Shown here: piece by piece, positions 1 through 44,951 of the stretch | Numbering within the stretch: the stretch's first letter is position 1 | Layout: each line of letters starts with the position of its first letter | Assembly: GCA_029204225.1 (NCBI GenBank) | Contig: CM055099.1 | Span: 65,313,852-65,377,851 of the forward strand | Reading direction: 5' to 3' | From: Diphasiastrum complanatum | Taxonomy: Eukaryota > Streptophyta > Lycopodiopsida > Lycopodiales > Lycopodiaceae | Length of the DNA: 64,000 nucleotides | Notes under the pieces: model-generated | Seen by the model: the letters and a program-made list of their open reading frames with translations, nothing else | Told to the model about the DNA's origin: nothing | Database searches by the model: none | Made by a program: the position numbers and the translations under genes

Positions 1-285
1 GCATGAAACTTCCATCAGAAACTTGCTACACAAACTAAAATGATAGTATATGCTGTAAGGAGCATTCTAACATCATTAATCCTGGAAATTGCTCCTCCAA
101 TTGAGTCGATTGGATCACGAATGCTTGCTGTCCATGAATTTCCAGCAAGAAGAACTATACATTAGCAAGAATACAAAGCAATAAATCAGATCCAACAAGA
201 CACCAATCTAGGATAGCATTACACTAGAATTAATTAGCAAGAGATTCTACCACAAAAAACAAATCACAAGAGCAGATGTGAGAGG

Positions 286-368
<83 letters not shown>

Positions 369-792
369 ATAGTGCGCCCATCTAGGAGGAGGAGGTATCA
401 TTTATAGATTGGAAACAAATGATATGTGATGTACATGGCTTCCAAGTGTCAAAAGTAGGTGAAATAGGTGTCCCACATGCTAAGTATGCACTTTCTCTCT
501 TCATGCAATGATTTGCCTTGGTTCACAAGTTTCCTATATAGGAAAAATGCGCCCTCCTACAACATAAGAAAATTCATGTAGTTCCAACATATAGTTGGTA
601 GCATGTAAAATTGTCCCCTAGGGTCCCATGTACAACTTATGGGCCTACTCAAGGTTTTGAAACCTTTACAATAAATTTTTATAATGTTTACAAACTTGGT
701 AAGCCTATTTAAACTTTGAGAGAATACAACGCAAATTAAAATTGCGTGGCGCTAATATACATGGTGAAATTGATCAAACTTAAACCATAACA
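1..792 (-). repeat. 3' LTR of Copia-1, running off the window
   Basis: On the minus strand it begins TGTTATGG directly after a purine-rich stretch (AGGAGGGAG near 793-803), as expected at a polypurine tract/LTR joint. A TATA-like CTATAAATG lies near 396-404, followed by a 77-base (GA)n run on the same strand. The first 320 bases match the 5' LTR; the part beyond the TATA-like site does not. The far end is outside the window, so the LTR length is unknown. Confidence 0.7.
290..366. repeat. (TC)n microsatellite
   Basis: A perfect dinucleotide run of about 38 units. It lies in the part of the Copia-1 3' LTR expected to be transcribed, downstream of the TATA-like site on the minus strand. Confidence 0.97.
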
Positions 793-800
793 ACTCCCTC

Positions 801-1232
801 CTAAGTTTGGTCAATTTTACATACTCCAAGCTTCTTCCTATGACGATGAAATAATTTTGCATGGAGTGGCTTTGTAAGAATATCTGCAGCCATGTTACTT
901 GAGTCATTGAAGATAGGGGAGATAATATTCTTCTTGACTAAATGATGATACTTGATATGAATATGTTTGGTCCTCCCATGAAATACGGCGTCTTTTGAAA
1001 GTACAATAGCAGAAGTGTTGTCAATAAATAAAGAACTTGGGCCTTCATCAAGTTGATGTAGATGTTCAAGCATGAATCGCAGCCAAACTACTTCATTAGA
1101 AACTCTTGAGGTTGCGATATATTCCGCTTCGCAAGAGGATTGAGCAACGAGAGATTGCTTCTTGCATATCCATGTAATGGCTGCCCCTGAAAGTATACTA
1201 CATCCTCCTGTATCGCTTTTATAATCATCCAC
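801..1232 (-). pseudogene. Copia-1 RNase H domain (C-terminus of pol)
   Basis: A 143-codon open piece carries the copia RNase H signatures: SDTGGCSILSG, ISWxxKKQ-like text (ITWICKKQSLVAQSSCEAE), VWLRFMLEHL, and the terminal HIHIKYHHLV and ADILTKPL motifs. This domain degrades the RNA strand of the RNA:DNA hybrid in reverse transcription. The end at 801 is the natural pol stop, since the polypurine tract and LTR follow at once. The connection to the reverse transcriptase upstream is lost through a deletion and stops around 1240-1420. Confidence 0.85.
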
Positions 1233-1421
1233 ATTAGAAGCCCAACTGGCATCACTATATGAAGCAAGTGATAGACCATCTTGTTTAATCGGAAGTAGCT
1301 TTCAAATATCGTAAAACATATTTAGCATGCTTCCAATGAATAACACCAGGATTAGTAGCAAACTGACTAAGAGTATGAACTGCATAGGCAATATCAGGTC
1401 GTGTCCAATTAGTGAGATACA

Positions 1422-1721
1422 TTACTTCTTACAATGATTGATGAAAGGAATAGAATTTCCTATCAACAATGAATCATCAACATAGACTGTCAACAATACA
1501 TAATACTCATTCACCCTTTTGAAATAAACATTACCATCAGGAATGAATGGTATAAACCCCAATGCTCTTAGGACTTGATCTATCTTCTTATTCCATTGCC
1601 TAGCGGATTGCTTTAAACCATATATACTTTTTAAAAGCAAGCAAACCCAACTAGGATGATGTCTACTCACATAGTCTGATGGTTGCTTCATAAAAGTATT
1701 TTCATCAAGTGTGCCATACAA
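1422..1721 (-). pseudogene. Copia-1 reverse transcriptase, catalytic part
   Basis: The frame holds the copia RT text MYGTLDENTFMKQPSDY, LLLKSIYGLKQSARQW and the catalytic box YVDDSLLIG, in which the two aspartates bind the metal ions. It ends shortly after the box at a stop. The N-terminal half of RT is in another frame in the neighbouring ORF at 1688-2893, so at least one frameshift lies near 1690-1750. Confidence 0.85.
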
Positions 1722-2893
1722 ATATGCTGTTTTCTCATCATAATAAGTTTCAAAGCAACTAACAAACGTATGCTAGCTTGCTTTACAACGGGAGAAAAGG
1801 TATCAAAGTAGTCAACTTCAAACTTTTGAGAATAACTTTTTGCTACAAGGCGAGCCTTGAAGCGTATAATATCACCTTCAGGTGAAAATTTCAGCTTATA
1901 GAGCCATTTGCAATCTATAGCCTTTCTTCCTGGTGGTAAAGGCTGCAGCTTCCAAACTTGGTGTCGATACATGGACTCCATCTCTTCATTCATAGCTTTG
2001 CGCCATTGATCTCGTTCTTTACTTTGCATTGCTTCTTCATAAGTTGATGGAGCTTCCACAATATAGCCAAATTCTCTTTGGAAGTGAACTGGCTCTCGTC
2101 TTTCTCTCCTTGGCCGTGATGTAGCAGCTTTCTCATCTTCGAATTCTTTTTCTTCTTCACCTGCATGTTCAATGATTTCTTCTTCTTCTTCTTCATCAAG
2201 AAGAGGTTCATGCATAGTTGGAACAATAGGCTGCTCTTCTGGAGTAGCATGAAACAGTTTGAAAACATCATATCCTGGAACATTTGCTTCTTCCTTTTTC
2301 TGGAATATAGGATCATCTATGAACTTTGATTTATCAAAGCGTACATCTCTAGAAAAATGAAATCTCTTTGTAGCTGGAATGTAAATCTTATAATAATTTG
2401 AGATTGCATCATATCCAACTAGAATTCCTGGCATAGCAGTATTGTCTAGCTTATTGCATTTAACTTTAGGAACAAATACATATGCTAGACATCCAAAAAT
2501 TCTAACATGTGTTAACTTGGGCTTTTTCCCAATCCAACATTCATAAGGAGTTTTCTCCTTATCTAGAGATTGTAAAGTACGATTCTGCAAGTAATTGGCA
2601 GTATTAACTGCTTCCGCCCAAAATTTAGCAGGTAACTTTCCATGAATCATCATGCAGCGTGCTGCCTCAACAAGAGTTCGATTCCGCCGTTCTGCAACAC
2701 CATTGTGCTGAGGGGTGTACACAGCCACAAACTGATGTAGAATGTTATTGCTGGTACAAAACTCTTGAAATTCTGCAGAAATATATTCACCACCACGATC
2801 TGAACGTAGTTGTCTAACTCTCTTTGAAGTCTTAGAGTGCACAAAAATTGAGAAATTCTTTAAATTTTGAAAGAACGTCACTTTTATTAGCAA
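1688..2893 (-). pseudogene. Copia-1 integrase core and start of reverse transcriptase
   Basis: A 401-codon open frame. It begins in the middle of the integrase core and shows the second catalytic aspartate (LRSDRGGEY) and the glutamate (PQHNGVAERRNRTLVEAAR), both of the DDE triad. The first aspartate is in the next frame at 2832-3131. The integrase C-terminal region (RIFGCLAYV...GILVGYD...YKIYIPATKRFHFSRDVRF) follows, then an acidic linker, then the RT start (YEEAMQSKERDQWRKAMNEE, CKWLYKLKF, KARLVAKSYSQ, FSPVVKQASIRLLVAL). The frame breaks before the RT catalytic box. Confidence 0.88.
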
Positions 2894-3131
2894 TAAAATA
2901 AACCATTGCTAATCGACTAAGATCATCAATGAATGTGACAAAATAACGTGCACTACCAATAGAGTTAACATGCAAAGGTCCACAAACATCTGAGTGAACT
3001 AATTCAAGAAGTTCTTTAGATCTATGGCCCTCCTTATTGAATGGAGAGCGAGTCATCTTGCCCAGCATGCAAGAATCAAATGGATGATATGAAGTGGGAA
3101 TATTGATGTCAAAATCAACTCCTTCAAACAA
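2832..3131 (-). pseudogene. Copia-1 GAG-pre-integrase end and integrase N-part
   Basis: Carries the spacer motif CMLGKMTRSPF and the start of the integrase catalytic core, LELVHSDVCGPL, whose aspartate is the first residue of the DDE triad, followed by YFVTFIDDLSR. It is joined by a frameshift to the larger ORF downstream. Further GAG-pre-integrase sequence continues upstream to about 3230 with stops. Confidence 0.8.
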
Positions 3132-3227
3132 CTTTCTCTTTGCTGTTTTAAAATGCTACGCATACTCATGTGATAGAGCCTAGCATGCCATAATGCATGC
3201 ATCTTGTCTTCGACAGCTGAAACTTCG

Positions 3228-4001
3228 TCACATGCAATAAGAACTTTTGCATGATATAGGTTCTCCCTCCGTAAGCCTGTTGCAAGCTGCTTTCCTTTTT
3301 GTGTCCATTAGCCTGCAATCATTGTCAAGAAACAGAACTTTGATGCCCACATCTGTCATGCGGGCTACTGACAATAAGTCCTTTTGCATGGTTAGTACAT
3401 GCAATACATTCCGAAGAACTTTAGAACCTTCAATTGTGAGTAAACTCAAGCTTCCTATTCCTGAAACATCATGTTGACTACCATCTCCTAAAATGACATA
3501 TCTCTGAGTGTAAGTAGGAGAATAACTAGACAACATAGCTCTATTAGAGATGATATGAGCAGTAGCTCCAGAATCTATCACAACTTCGGAAGTATTATCA
3601 CTAGAATTAAAACAATTTTCTACACAAACAAAAGCAGCAGCTAGAGTGTTTTCCTCTTTGCTTGAGTTAGAAGAAAGTTGTTCCTCTTGACAAACATTGG
3701 CTTTACTGTTGTTAGGCCTAGAATAGCATTTGAAAGATGAATGACCAGTTTTGCCACAATGTCTACAAGCTACTCTAGGATTAGCCCAACATTTATCAAG
3801 AGTATGTCCTGGCTTTTTACAATAGTTGCAAAAAGATTTCTTTGACTTAGGCTCAGATGATTCCACTTTGGAATCTTTATAGTTTGGGTCTTGCATGCTT
3901 GTAGCTTGAAACTGGTTTTCGCGTCCTTTGGCCTTGCCCTTTCCTTTCTTCGCATATAAAGCTTTAGCTCCTCCTTGAGAAGGTGAACTTCCTTGCCGCA
4001 T
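3228..4001 (-). pseudogene. Copia-1 gag C-terminus with two zinc knuckles, and protease
   Basis: A 257-codon frame. Two CCHC zinc knuckles lie close together: CNYCKKPGHTLDKC and CRHCGKTGHSSFKC, each with C-X2-C-X4-H-X4-C spacing; they bind the genomic RNA. The aspartic protease active site follows as VVIDSGATAHI. Many copia gags have one knuckle, so two is a family trait worth noting. A stop at 4059-4061 separates it from the N-terminal gag frame. Confidence 0.87.
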
Positions 4002-4061
4002 GAGATACTCTTCTCGAAGGCTTTGAATGGCCTCTTCAAAGGATTTACTTGTAAGAACAGG

Positions 4062-4586
4062 TCACATGTAGATGTAGGAGGGTGGTAGTGCTCGCAGCAG
4101 GTATGTAAGTTTCTCCTCCCTGGGAGTTATTCTACCTGCACTTTGTAGAGCACTAAACAAAGATTGTAACTTGAAAAGAAAAGCATCACAATCTGAAATT
4201 CCATCCCACTTTAAACTAGTAAGTTGCTCAAACAGATATAAGATTTGAGTTTGTGATTTGGACTCAAATCTTCGAGCAAGTTCATCCCACATCTCCTTTG
4301 CTGTAGCAGAATCGGCAACAGTGAGAAAAATATCTTCTGAAACGGTTTGGGGAATAATTACTTTAGCTTTCGAATCTGCATGCAACCAGGCGTGAAGATC
4401 TTTTAAATCTTCTTCATAAGCTGCTGTATTTATTACATCAGGTACATGCGGTTTGGGAATGGTCCCATGAACATAAGGCCACAACTTCTTAGCTTGCAGG
4501 ATCAGTCGAGTCTTTGATCTCCATACAGGATAGTTGGATCCATCTAGGATCGTTGTCCTTGCCTGAAAAGTAGAAGTAGAAGCCAT
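4062..4586 (-). pseudogene. Copia-1 gag N-terminal part
   Basis: Starts MASTSTFQARTTILDGSNYP at 4586, only two bases from the primer binding site, so this is the natural start. It contains the plant copia gag (UBN2-like) text YPVWRSKTRLILQAKKLW, TAKEMWDELARRFESKSQ and ILYLFEQLTSLKW. Gag forms the particle in which reverse transcription occurs. It ends at a stop before the zinc-knuckle part that continues downstream, so the gag is split. Confidence 0.85.
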
Positions 4587-4587
4587 A

Positions 4588-4600
4588 GCTCTGATACCAC
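4588..4600 (-). other. Primer binding site, initiator tRNA-Met type
   Basis: On the minus strand the sequence GTGGTATCAGAGC follows the LTR end ATAACA. TGGTATCAGAGC is the standard plant copia site complementary to the 3' end of initiator tRNA-Met, so it fixes the direction of the element and the 5' LTR boundary. Confidence 0.9.
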
Positions 4601-5249
4601 TGTTATAGAATTGAAAATCGAGATAGAAAGGATCGTTAAATCGAGGTTTACCAACCTAGGAATCCTCGATGGTCTTCTACAACTCAAAATAGATCAAAAT
4701 CAGCAACATGCAATCAAATACAGTGACATGCAATCAACATGCAAGCAACTGTAGTGACATGCAATCGACATGCAAGCAAATAAAGTGACATGCAATCAAC
4801 ATGCAAGCAATCTGAAGAATTCTAGAGGCATGCATGCAACATGCATGGACTAGTACTTGCACATGCAAACGGAAATTGATAGCCAATTGTAATTTTGTCG
4901 ACATGCAATGAATAGATCAAACTTTCGAAGTGGCTTCCAAGTGTCAAAAGTAGGTGAAATAGGTGTCCCACATGCTAAGTATGCACTTTCTCTCTTCATG
5001 CAATGATTTGCCTTGGTCCACAAGTTTCCTATATAGGAAAAATGCGCCCTCCTACAACATAAGAAAATTCATGTAGTTCCAACATATAGTTGGTAGCATG
5101 TAAAATTGCCCCCTAGGGTCCCATGTACAACTTATGGGCCTACTCAAGGGTTTGAAACCTTTACAATAAATTTTTATAATGTTTACAAACTTGGTAAGCC
5201 TATTTAAACTTTGAGAGAATACAATGCAAATTAAAATTGCGTGGCGCTA
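4601..5249 (-). repeat. 5' LTR of Copia-1, start truncated
   Basis: Ends ATAACA beside the primer binding site. Its outer 320 bases (4930-5249) repeat 434-753 almost exactly. Compared with the 3' LTR it stops about 43 bases short, at 5249/5250, where unrelated sequence begins. Its inner 330 bases share nothing obvious with the 3' LTR. Confidence 0.85.
4705..4815. repeat. CATGCA-rich tandem repeat in the Copia-1 LTR
   Basis: Units beginning GTGACATGCAATC start at 4723, 4753 and 4785, a period of 30-32 bases, each with ACATGCAAGCAA after it. CATGCA is the RY core known from plant seed promoters; in this copy it lies in the LTR next to the primer site, so it may be only a sequence coincidence. 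Confidence 0.8.
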
Positions 5250-7326
5250 CGGTTGGGTGGATCATTCTACTTCTACACGCCATCAGAGTTTGGAGAGCTC
5301 ATGGAGATTGGAGGGATGGTTTTGAGGGGGGGTTGCGATTGAGAGGAAAGGAGATGGATAGATCATAGGTAGGTAGGAAAGTGACTGCTAGGGTAGTGAA
5401 CAACGTAGGAGGGGTGATGGGTAGAAAGGAGGGCAATGGTGTTGCAAGGAGGCTGATGTAGAGGAGGAAAAATGATGGATAGGGCAGTGAGTAAGGTAGA
5501 GGGATAGGGCACCAAGCAAGATAGGGAGGAGCAATAGCAATTTCATTCAAAGATTCCTAAAGACCATCAACAATAATTATAGACAAATCTCTACAAGCAA
5601 TGTAATTGGGTTCTCCCATGAAGAGCCCAAGCATGTCAATAATCAAAATGTAACAAATAAATGCTTTTAATCCTTGTTAGTAGTCATCTGGAGACCGTAT
5701 AGGAATCTTTCTGGAAAACCCTTGTGCATATTTTGAAAGATAAGAGAGGCACTACTTTTGGAGGGAAATAGTACACCCAATTGGTAGGTGCCTGTAAGAT
5801 GCATAAAAGTAGGCCCAGTACTGTATTTATCTTGAACAAGAAGTATTCACCGTCAATTCTATAAAGTATTTCAGTGATTATTTAGTATACTTGCACTCTT
5901 CTTCCTTTGTTCTTGATATCTTGGACAGCAACACTAATGTGTAACTATGTGAAAAACATGAGCTTCTCATTGCAAACATGAATCTGGGCGAAACCGCAGC
6001 AGAACATTTGTGTGTTGTCTTATTCAGAGGCACAGCAACAATGCCAGTCATATTGATGTCGGTGGTGAAACATACTATGTGACAAAATGGCAGAGGCGGG
6101 GAGCTTTTAGAACTTGAAAGAATCGAGCAAAAGAAAAATTGTGTCTAAATGTTATGTTCATGACTACCATGACGAAGAGGCCAATGCCCTTAGGACACTG
6201 GAAGCCGAGCAATCAAGTACTGGATTTGATAGTGTATTTTAACTGAGGTGAAAGAGGGCAAAAACTGGTCCTAACTAGTACCATGGATAGACAAGACCTA
6301 CTTGGTAAAATGAGTAAACGAAATTAGATTGGTGATGAAGTCCTATTTAGTCTTCCAAAATGCAATGAAGTTAGATTGGTGATGCGGTGCCCAAATGCTA
6401 AGTAACTGGTTGATCTCTTGTAAGTTGCAGTCCTTGTGGGACAAGATAGAGCCAGGTAAGCCCTGGAAAAGGATAACTACTGAGGACAACAACTGAACAC
6501 ATTAAGCAGGGAATCGACCAACTTTAGTGGCAAACAAATAGTTAGCTTAGAAAACATATTACCCTAGAAGTAGAATGTTGACTTTACAAAACAATTATTG
6601 TTAACTTTATGCACAAGACAAGACAAATATTGAAAGTCACATCCATTATCTGCCACTAGGCTAAGTTTTGCAATCTACCAGTAGGAGCAAAAGAGATCTA
6701 ACTAGTTTTGATGAATAATTGTGCACGTCAACAGAATTGCGTGTTGATGATCAATCCCAAATGGGGCACATGCAAATGAGGCCAAGAATTTTCCAAGACC
6801 GTTGAAACCTAGAATCGCTACATACAACATAGGAGCAAGAGTTGGGAAGGATAATGGAGTGATCTAAAAGATGCCATAATATACACATAGCAACAAGGAA
6901 CAAAATAAATGACCTTGTCGTCAAATGGAACGTCTCAAAGACAACCAGGAATTGTGGCATATTAAAGTGTTGGATTTATTAGATACCTACGTAGATCTTG
7001 GTTAAGAAATAATGGTAGCAGATAAATTCCCAATTGCGGGATCAACACAAAACTACTTGTTAGTGTGGAATCAACATCAAAAGACTCCTAGCTTAGATTT
7101 TCAAGCAGAAATTTATAGTGGTCCATATCATAACTAATACTCGAGTCATGTCACTACCCTAGTTCCATAGTGTGCGGAAACAGGTACATATGGAATCTTA
7201 TTTTTTTAGTTTTTATGCTAAAAAATTTACCTGTTTTTTGATGTTTTTCATTCCCTGCTTGTGGAACAGAACATATACATTAAATATGTATCGAACGGGT
7301 ATCTATAGGGTTCACAACTATGTTAG
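5250..7326. other. Stretch with no gene recognised
   Basis: No long open frame, transposon domain or convincing exon was seen on either strand. Upstream exons or the promoter of the host gene that starts further right may lie here, but nothing in the sequence shows them clearly. The boundary at 5249/5250 cuts into the Copia-1 5' LTR. Confidence 0.5.
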
Positions 7327-7436
7327 AAACTGCTAGATCTGCTGTGGTGTTCACTAGTTCGTCAGTGGAAGTCCCTTATCTGCTGGAAACTTTCTTGTAC
7401 ACATAATCCTGCCAGTACATTGCTAGACCACAAACA
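7327..7436 (+). CDS. Possible upstream exon of the host gene
   Basis: Open for 36 codons plus two bases, ending at a strong donor (CA|GTAAGT). It reads KLLDLLWCSLVRQWKSLICW and onward. The acceptor in front (GTTAG) is poor in pyrimidines, so the true start may be elsewhere. The phase (2) matches the next candidate exon at 7734. Not recognised as a known domain. Confidence 0.35.
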
Positions 7437-7733
7437 GTAAGTTTATTAGTTAGTGTCTCTGTTATATTCTTACATTTTCTTCAAGCAACTGGGCACAATG
7501 AATAACTAGGAAATGCACCAGTTTGAAATGCAATGTCCACTGATCAAGAAAGTGTTCCTGATTTGCCGGATTTGTTTTGTGCAACACCAAATTAATAGTG
7601 AGCTGAGATTTATATCCTCAGTATCATGCTTTCTATGATTCACTTGTGATGTGCAATGTGGGGCAATTTTTGTGGGTTACCTTTGGCTTCACTTGGAATA
7701 GCTAAATGCATGATATACCCTGTTTTTGGGCAG

Positions 7734-7789
7734 GGGGACACCTCAACAGTTGAGCCGACTTTTGTATGCCAAGACCTGTGAATCCCTGC
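7734..7789 (+). CDS. Possible upstream exon of the host gene
   Basis: Follows a good acceptor (TTTTTGGGCAG). With the two bases carried from the preceding candidate exon it reads Q-GTPQQLSRLLYAKTCESL, then ends at C|GTGCAT, a weak donor. This phase matches the exon at 8272, which needs one carried base. The agreement of phases on both sides is the main support. Confidence 0.35.
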
Positions 7790-8271
7790 GTGCATCTGTA
7801 TCTGTTTAAATTCTATCGATGCTTAGTTGAGAATCATTCAGAAAGGTTTTTGTTGGAGTTTTGTAGTTTTGTAGGCCTTTTCACATTAGTGCCCAAAATA
7901 GTTTATAGAGGAATAACATTGATGTTCGAAAAACCAAGGAATTGACATTCTGCTCTTTGAGTTTAGTATCTATTAAGAAATCTATATGTTGATATAATTT
8001 TCCTTCAGGTCAGCACCTTAACTGCAACAGTGTAGTAGCTGTGTGAGGGTAACTCTCTAGCTATGAAAGATAAGTTTGGACACATGCTGACATACTTGGA
8101 TATTTTTTCATGCAAAAATCATTCAAAACTACATCAGCAAGTATTTTTCAGGATGTTGCTATAAAGATTTCCATAAAGTATGCGCCTGCATCATACGCAA
8201 TGTATTGTTGGTGAGCAGTACCTTGATTTAAGGAAACTTAATCGAGCCTCCTGTTGATGCCGCCATTTCAG

Positions 8272-41688
<33,417 letters not shown>

Positions 41689-41780
41689 AGTCATGTCAGA
41701 CCTTGTCATTATTTATCATCCCTCTAACAACAACTAGTTAAGCAGCTTCTAGTTGGTCACTGAAAATTTCATTCCTACAA
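41689..41780 (+). other. Probable 3' untranslated region of the host gene
   Basis: Follows the TAA codon. No AATAAA signal was seen before the minus-strand copia relic begins near 41790, so the polyadenylation site cannot be placed and may lie inside the transposon. Confidence 0.45.
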
Positions 41781-41789
41781 TTTCCTTCC

Positions 41790-43094
41790 TCCAAACATTA
41801 GATTGCTTTTAAATCAACATCTACTCTGATGATCAAATCTATAGATAGATTATTTGATAGTTCTTTCAGCCATAGACATTTTTCTAAGCCCTTGGAAGAT
41901 GCAATTAGCTCAAGATCGTGTTTTAAAGAGTATGAAGTGAGGTTGAGATTTAGATGCTTAATATGGCTAGATAACTTAGATTGGAATAAAGTAGTACATA
42001 GCTTTGTTAAAAAAATCTCATCTTCTAGGAAAACCTCTAGATTCATCATTCTACCACACATTTGTGAATCTTGGTCACAGCTGCCTCTCTCACAAACACC
42101 TACTCTAGCTCAAGACATTCAACCTCGTAACCTTTTTCTCCAAGCATCATAAGTTTGAGTTAGAGGGTGAGGCGATTCTCCCTTTTAGACATCAAGACCA
42201 GAGGCAACTTATAAGAGGGGCTCTAAAAAAACATCAAACTTAAGCTATTATACATCTTTGTTAATTCCTTGGACATAATGTCTGAGCCCTTATTATTGCA
42301 TAGGGAGGGCAAGGACGTGAACGTCTTTACCAATGATTCAGCACTTGTATGATGTACATGTGACAAGTTGCCAGTTGAAGACTTACGAGGCCTCCAAAAG
42401 AAGGGTTCAATATAGGACGGGTGGATTCTCTTCCTATCTTGATGAGTTGCTAACTTGCTCGAACGAGATGAAGGTGTATGTGGAACTTCCACATGTGGAA
42501 GTCATCACCGTTGAACTTATTGATCAAGCGGATTTCTGAAGATGTTCTTTCCATGATGAATGATCTAAGAAATTGTGAAACAGTCTTGAATACTAATAGT
42601 AGTTTGCAACGATGGCTCTGATACCCCTTTGTTGGATTCTCTTGTGCTTAAGTGCGGAATACGAAAGAGAACTCAACATAGAAATTATAATAGGAGCTTT
42701 ACCAAACTATAGTTTCAGACCTTAACTTAGATCGACAAGAGGAATCACAGTAATAACAGTTAATAAATAGACTCCTTGTCATTGGAGAACAAGGAACCAA
42801 GAGTTGATAGAATCCTTATGAATGGAGGTGCCCTTCTTTTAACAAGGTTGCTTTGTTAAAATATAATGCCTGTTCTACCCCTAGTGGCTAGGCACTTACA
42901 TGGTTCTCGGTTGTACATTTGTAAGGGGGGAAATTAAAAATTTTGTAAATACGTTGTGGCCATCATTCTAGTTAAAGAAGTGCAATTGGTTCCAAGTGGC
43001 TAAGTGTACATGCCATGTGGCATGAGACTCAAGTAATAGACACCTCAATTGTTTCTATTCATGTATAGGAGTAGTCATCCTCAAGGAGGGTCAC

Positions 43095-43142
<48 letters not shown>
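41790..43142 (-). mobile_element. Heavily deleted copia relic Copia-6 with LTR
   Basis: Minus strand: an LTR (to 42632, upstream limit uncertain but at least through a (CT)n run at 43097-43142), a primer site at 42614-42628 in the form GGGGTATCAGAGCC, a gag-like NGDDFHMWKF, an integrase-like SLCNNKGSDIMSKELTKMYN (compare SDNGGEY...EF) and an RNase H-like LELIASSKGLEKCLWLKELS. Most of pol is missing. It lies about 100 bases beyond the host gene stop, in opposite orientation. Confidence 0.6.
43097..43142. repeat. (CT)n microsatellite, 46 bases
   Basis: A perfect CT run followed by ATTGGGAAC. On the minus strand a CAATAG(AG)n context is similar to CTATTGG(AG)n in the Copia-1 3' LTR. Confidence 0.95.
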
Positions 43143-43144
<2 letters not shown>

Positions 43145-44300
43145 TGGGAACTTCTAGATCACTTTTCAGTTCCTAATCGAGGAGCTTAACAAGAAAGGGC
43201 ACACTTTTTGTAGAGCAGTCAGTTTTCAGAATAGGAAGCATAATTGGACAATAGGTGACAAGAGGAGCAGAACCATACCAAACTTTTTGGGTTTTGGGCA
43301 ATTCTCCAAAAGTTGAAGAGAGCAGCTTGTGGAGAATTAGGGCAGACTTTTTGTAGAGAGATCCAATCAGGGTACAGAACTGATCTTGTGCAAGGCGTAC
43401 CAGGGCTATATTGCGTGGCTGAGACAAGAACAGTCGGGTATCAGTCAAGTGACATGATACGCTAGTTTGGGTGACACCCCAATTTCCTGAAGCTCCTCAA
43501 TTGTGGAGTATTTTTCAGAAATTTCTTCTGTTTGATTGAAAAATAAGTCATGGCTGGCTTGAGTGAGAGTCTACTCAATGAGTCAAGTAGATTGGATGGA
43601 GCCAATTAGAGGGTGTGGAAGTTTAAGATGTAGAACATTTTCATGGATAGAGAATGTTGGGCTAGGACATAGTCATAGGGCTTGAGCTTATTTCGAATTC
43701 TAAGCATGAATTGAAAGATTACATCAAGAGAGGATTAAAGGCACATCATATCATCAACCTTATTGTGAAGGATAACATTATCCCTCACATTCAATGTGCC
43801 ACAAGACTTCTTGAAGCTTGGGAGACATTGAGGTCTATAGTCTCTCATTAAGGAAGAGATTTTTCTCCTTTGAAGAACTATGTGTTGTACTCATGCATGA
43901 AGAAATGACGAGGAAGAACCTTTCTGAAAAGGAACGTAATGATAAGCATGCATTTGCTTCAAAGGAGAAGAAGCAATCTTCCAAGGCATGAAAGAAGGGC
44001 AAATTTAACGCTGGTGATTCAACACAAAGATGGGTCAGATGTAAGTTTCAGATTCACAAGGCTCTAGTTCAAGGCTCTGGTTCATCATCTTCACCAAAAA
44101 GAAAGGGCAATTGCAACTTTTGTGAGAAATACTTGCATTTTTCTTTTGAATGTTGTAAGAAGAAAAATGAGCAAAAGGAATGCAAGAAGCAATCAGGTCA
44201 TTTTGTTAAAAGGGTTGCAAATAATAATAATGAAGAGATTGGACATTTTGAAATCTTTGGCAACGCAAGCCACAATGACTCCACATTGAGACTAGTTTAA
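43143..44300 (+). pseudogene. Copia leader and gag relic on the + strand
   Basis: From an ATG at 43549 it reads MAGLSESLLNESSRLDGAN, a stop, RVWKFKM, then LKAHHIINLIVKDNIIPHIQ and CATRLLEAWETLRSI, which are UBN2-type copia gag blocks. The zinc knuckle CNFCEKYLHFSFEC at about 44110-44155 has lost the glycine and spacing pattern of an intact one. There are many stops and no protease. Confidence 0.65.
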
Positions 44301-44339
44301 TTCCTTTGAAGAAGTGAATTGTGGACATTGTGTATGCCT

Positions 44340-44951
44340 TGGGGACATGGATATGGAACTCATCCTACTCTTGACATGTAGGATCCTACACTCCTTGGCC
44401 ACAAACACAATATGTAGCTTGTCAATAGAAGGTAAGACTTCTTGGATGGCAAAGCTTTGAACCAAATTGGAGAACTCATCTCATAGGCCATTGAGAATCA
44501 CTTGTACAAGTTCATTATCAAGAATCTTCTCTCCTATAGAAGCAAGTTTTTTTTTGAGAGACTTGATCCTTAGCACATATTCTTGTGCACTTTCATCACT
44601 TCTCCTCATGCTTTGCAAGACTTGGTTTCTTGGCATAAGCACTCTTGAAGTGTTGTTGGATTCATATATAGCTTTTAAAGAATCCCAAGCTTCTTTGGCT
44701 GAAATACAAGAGGCTACCTCATTCAAGAGGTCATTACTAACATTCATCTTGATACAATGAATTGCTCGTCTTGCCTTATTCTTGTATTTTACCAACTCTT
44801 GTCTTCCAAGGGGTTCATCCTCTTCATCTAGGACAATATCATAGAGGTCTTGGAGCACTAGGAGTGACTCCATCCTCACTTTCCATATGGAATAGTTTGT
44901 AGAATTCAATCTTTCACGAGGCTCAAGAAGGAATGCTCCTATAGATCTCAT
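44340..44951 (-). pseudogene. Copia gag relic on the minus strand
   Basis: A 156-codon frame from MRSIGAFLLEPRERLNSTNY at 44951, through SIWKVRMESLLVLQDLYDIV, ARRAIHCIKMNVSNDLLNEV and AWDSLKAIYESNNTSRVLML-like text, to VQVILNGL at 44481. The reading continues as DEFSNLVQSFAIQEVLPSID after one stop. It is the same gag family as Copia-4. It meets the + strand relic tail to tail near 44300. Confidence 0.8.

Larger units (their letters stand above)
1..5249 (-). mobile_element. Broken Ty1/copia retrotransposon (Copia-1)
   Basis: Read on the minus strand, the order is 5' LTR (4601-5249), primer binding site (4588-4600), gag, protease, integrase, reverse transcriptase, RNase H, polypurine tract near 793-805, and 3' LTR (from 792 down past the window start). 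Integrase before reverse transcriptase is the copia order. The coding part is cut by stops and frameshifts, and a stretch between the RT YVDD box and RNase H is missing, so the copy is dead. The 5' LTR lacks about the first 43 bases that the 3' LTR has. The two LTRs match only over about 320 bases (434-753 against 4930-5249), which is odd for LTRs of one element. Confidence 0.9.

Noticed and set aside
4705..4815. Short regularly spaced repeats resembling a CRISPR array
   Set aside because: The units run into one another without unique spacers, the genome is a plant's, and the repeats are in an LTR.
8030..8090. Possible small exon after TTTCCTTCAG
   Set aside because: It has a good acceptor, but the only usable frame reaches a stop before any good donor.
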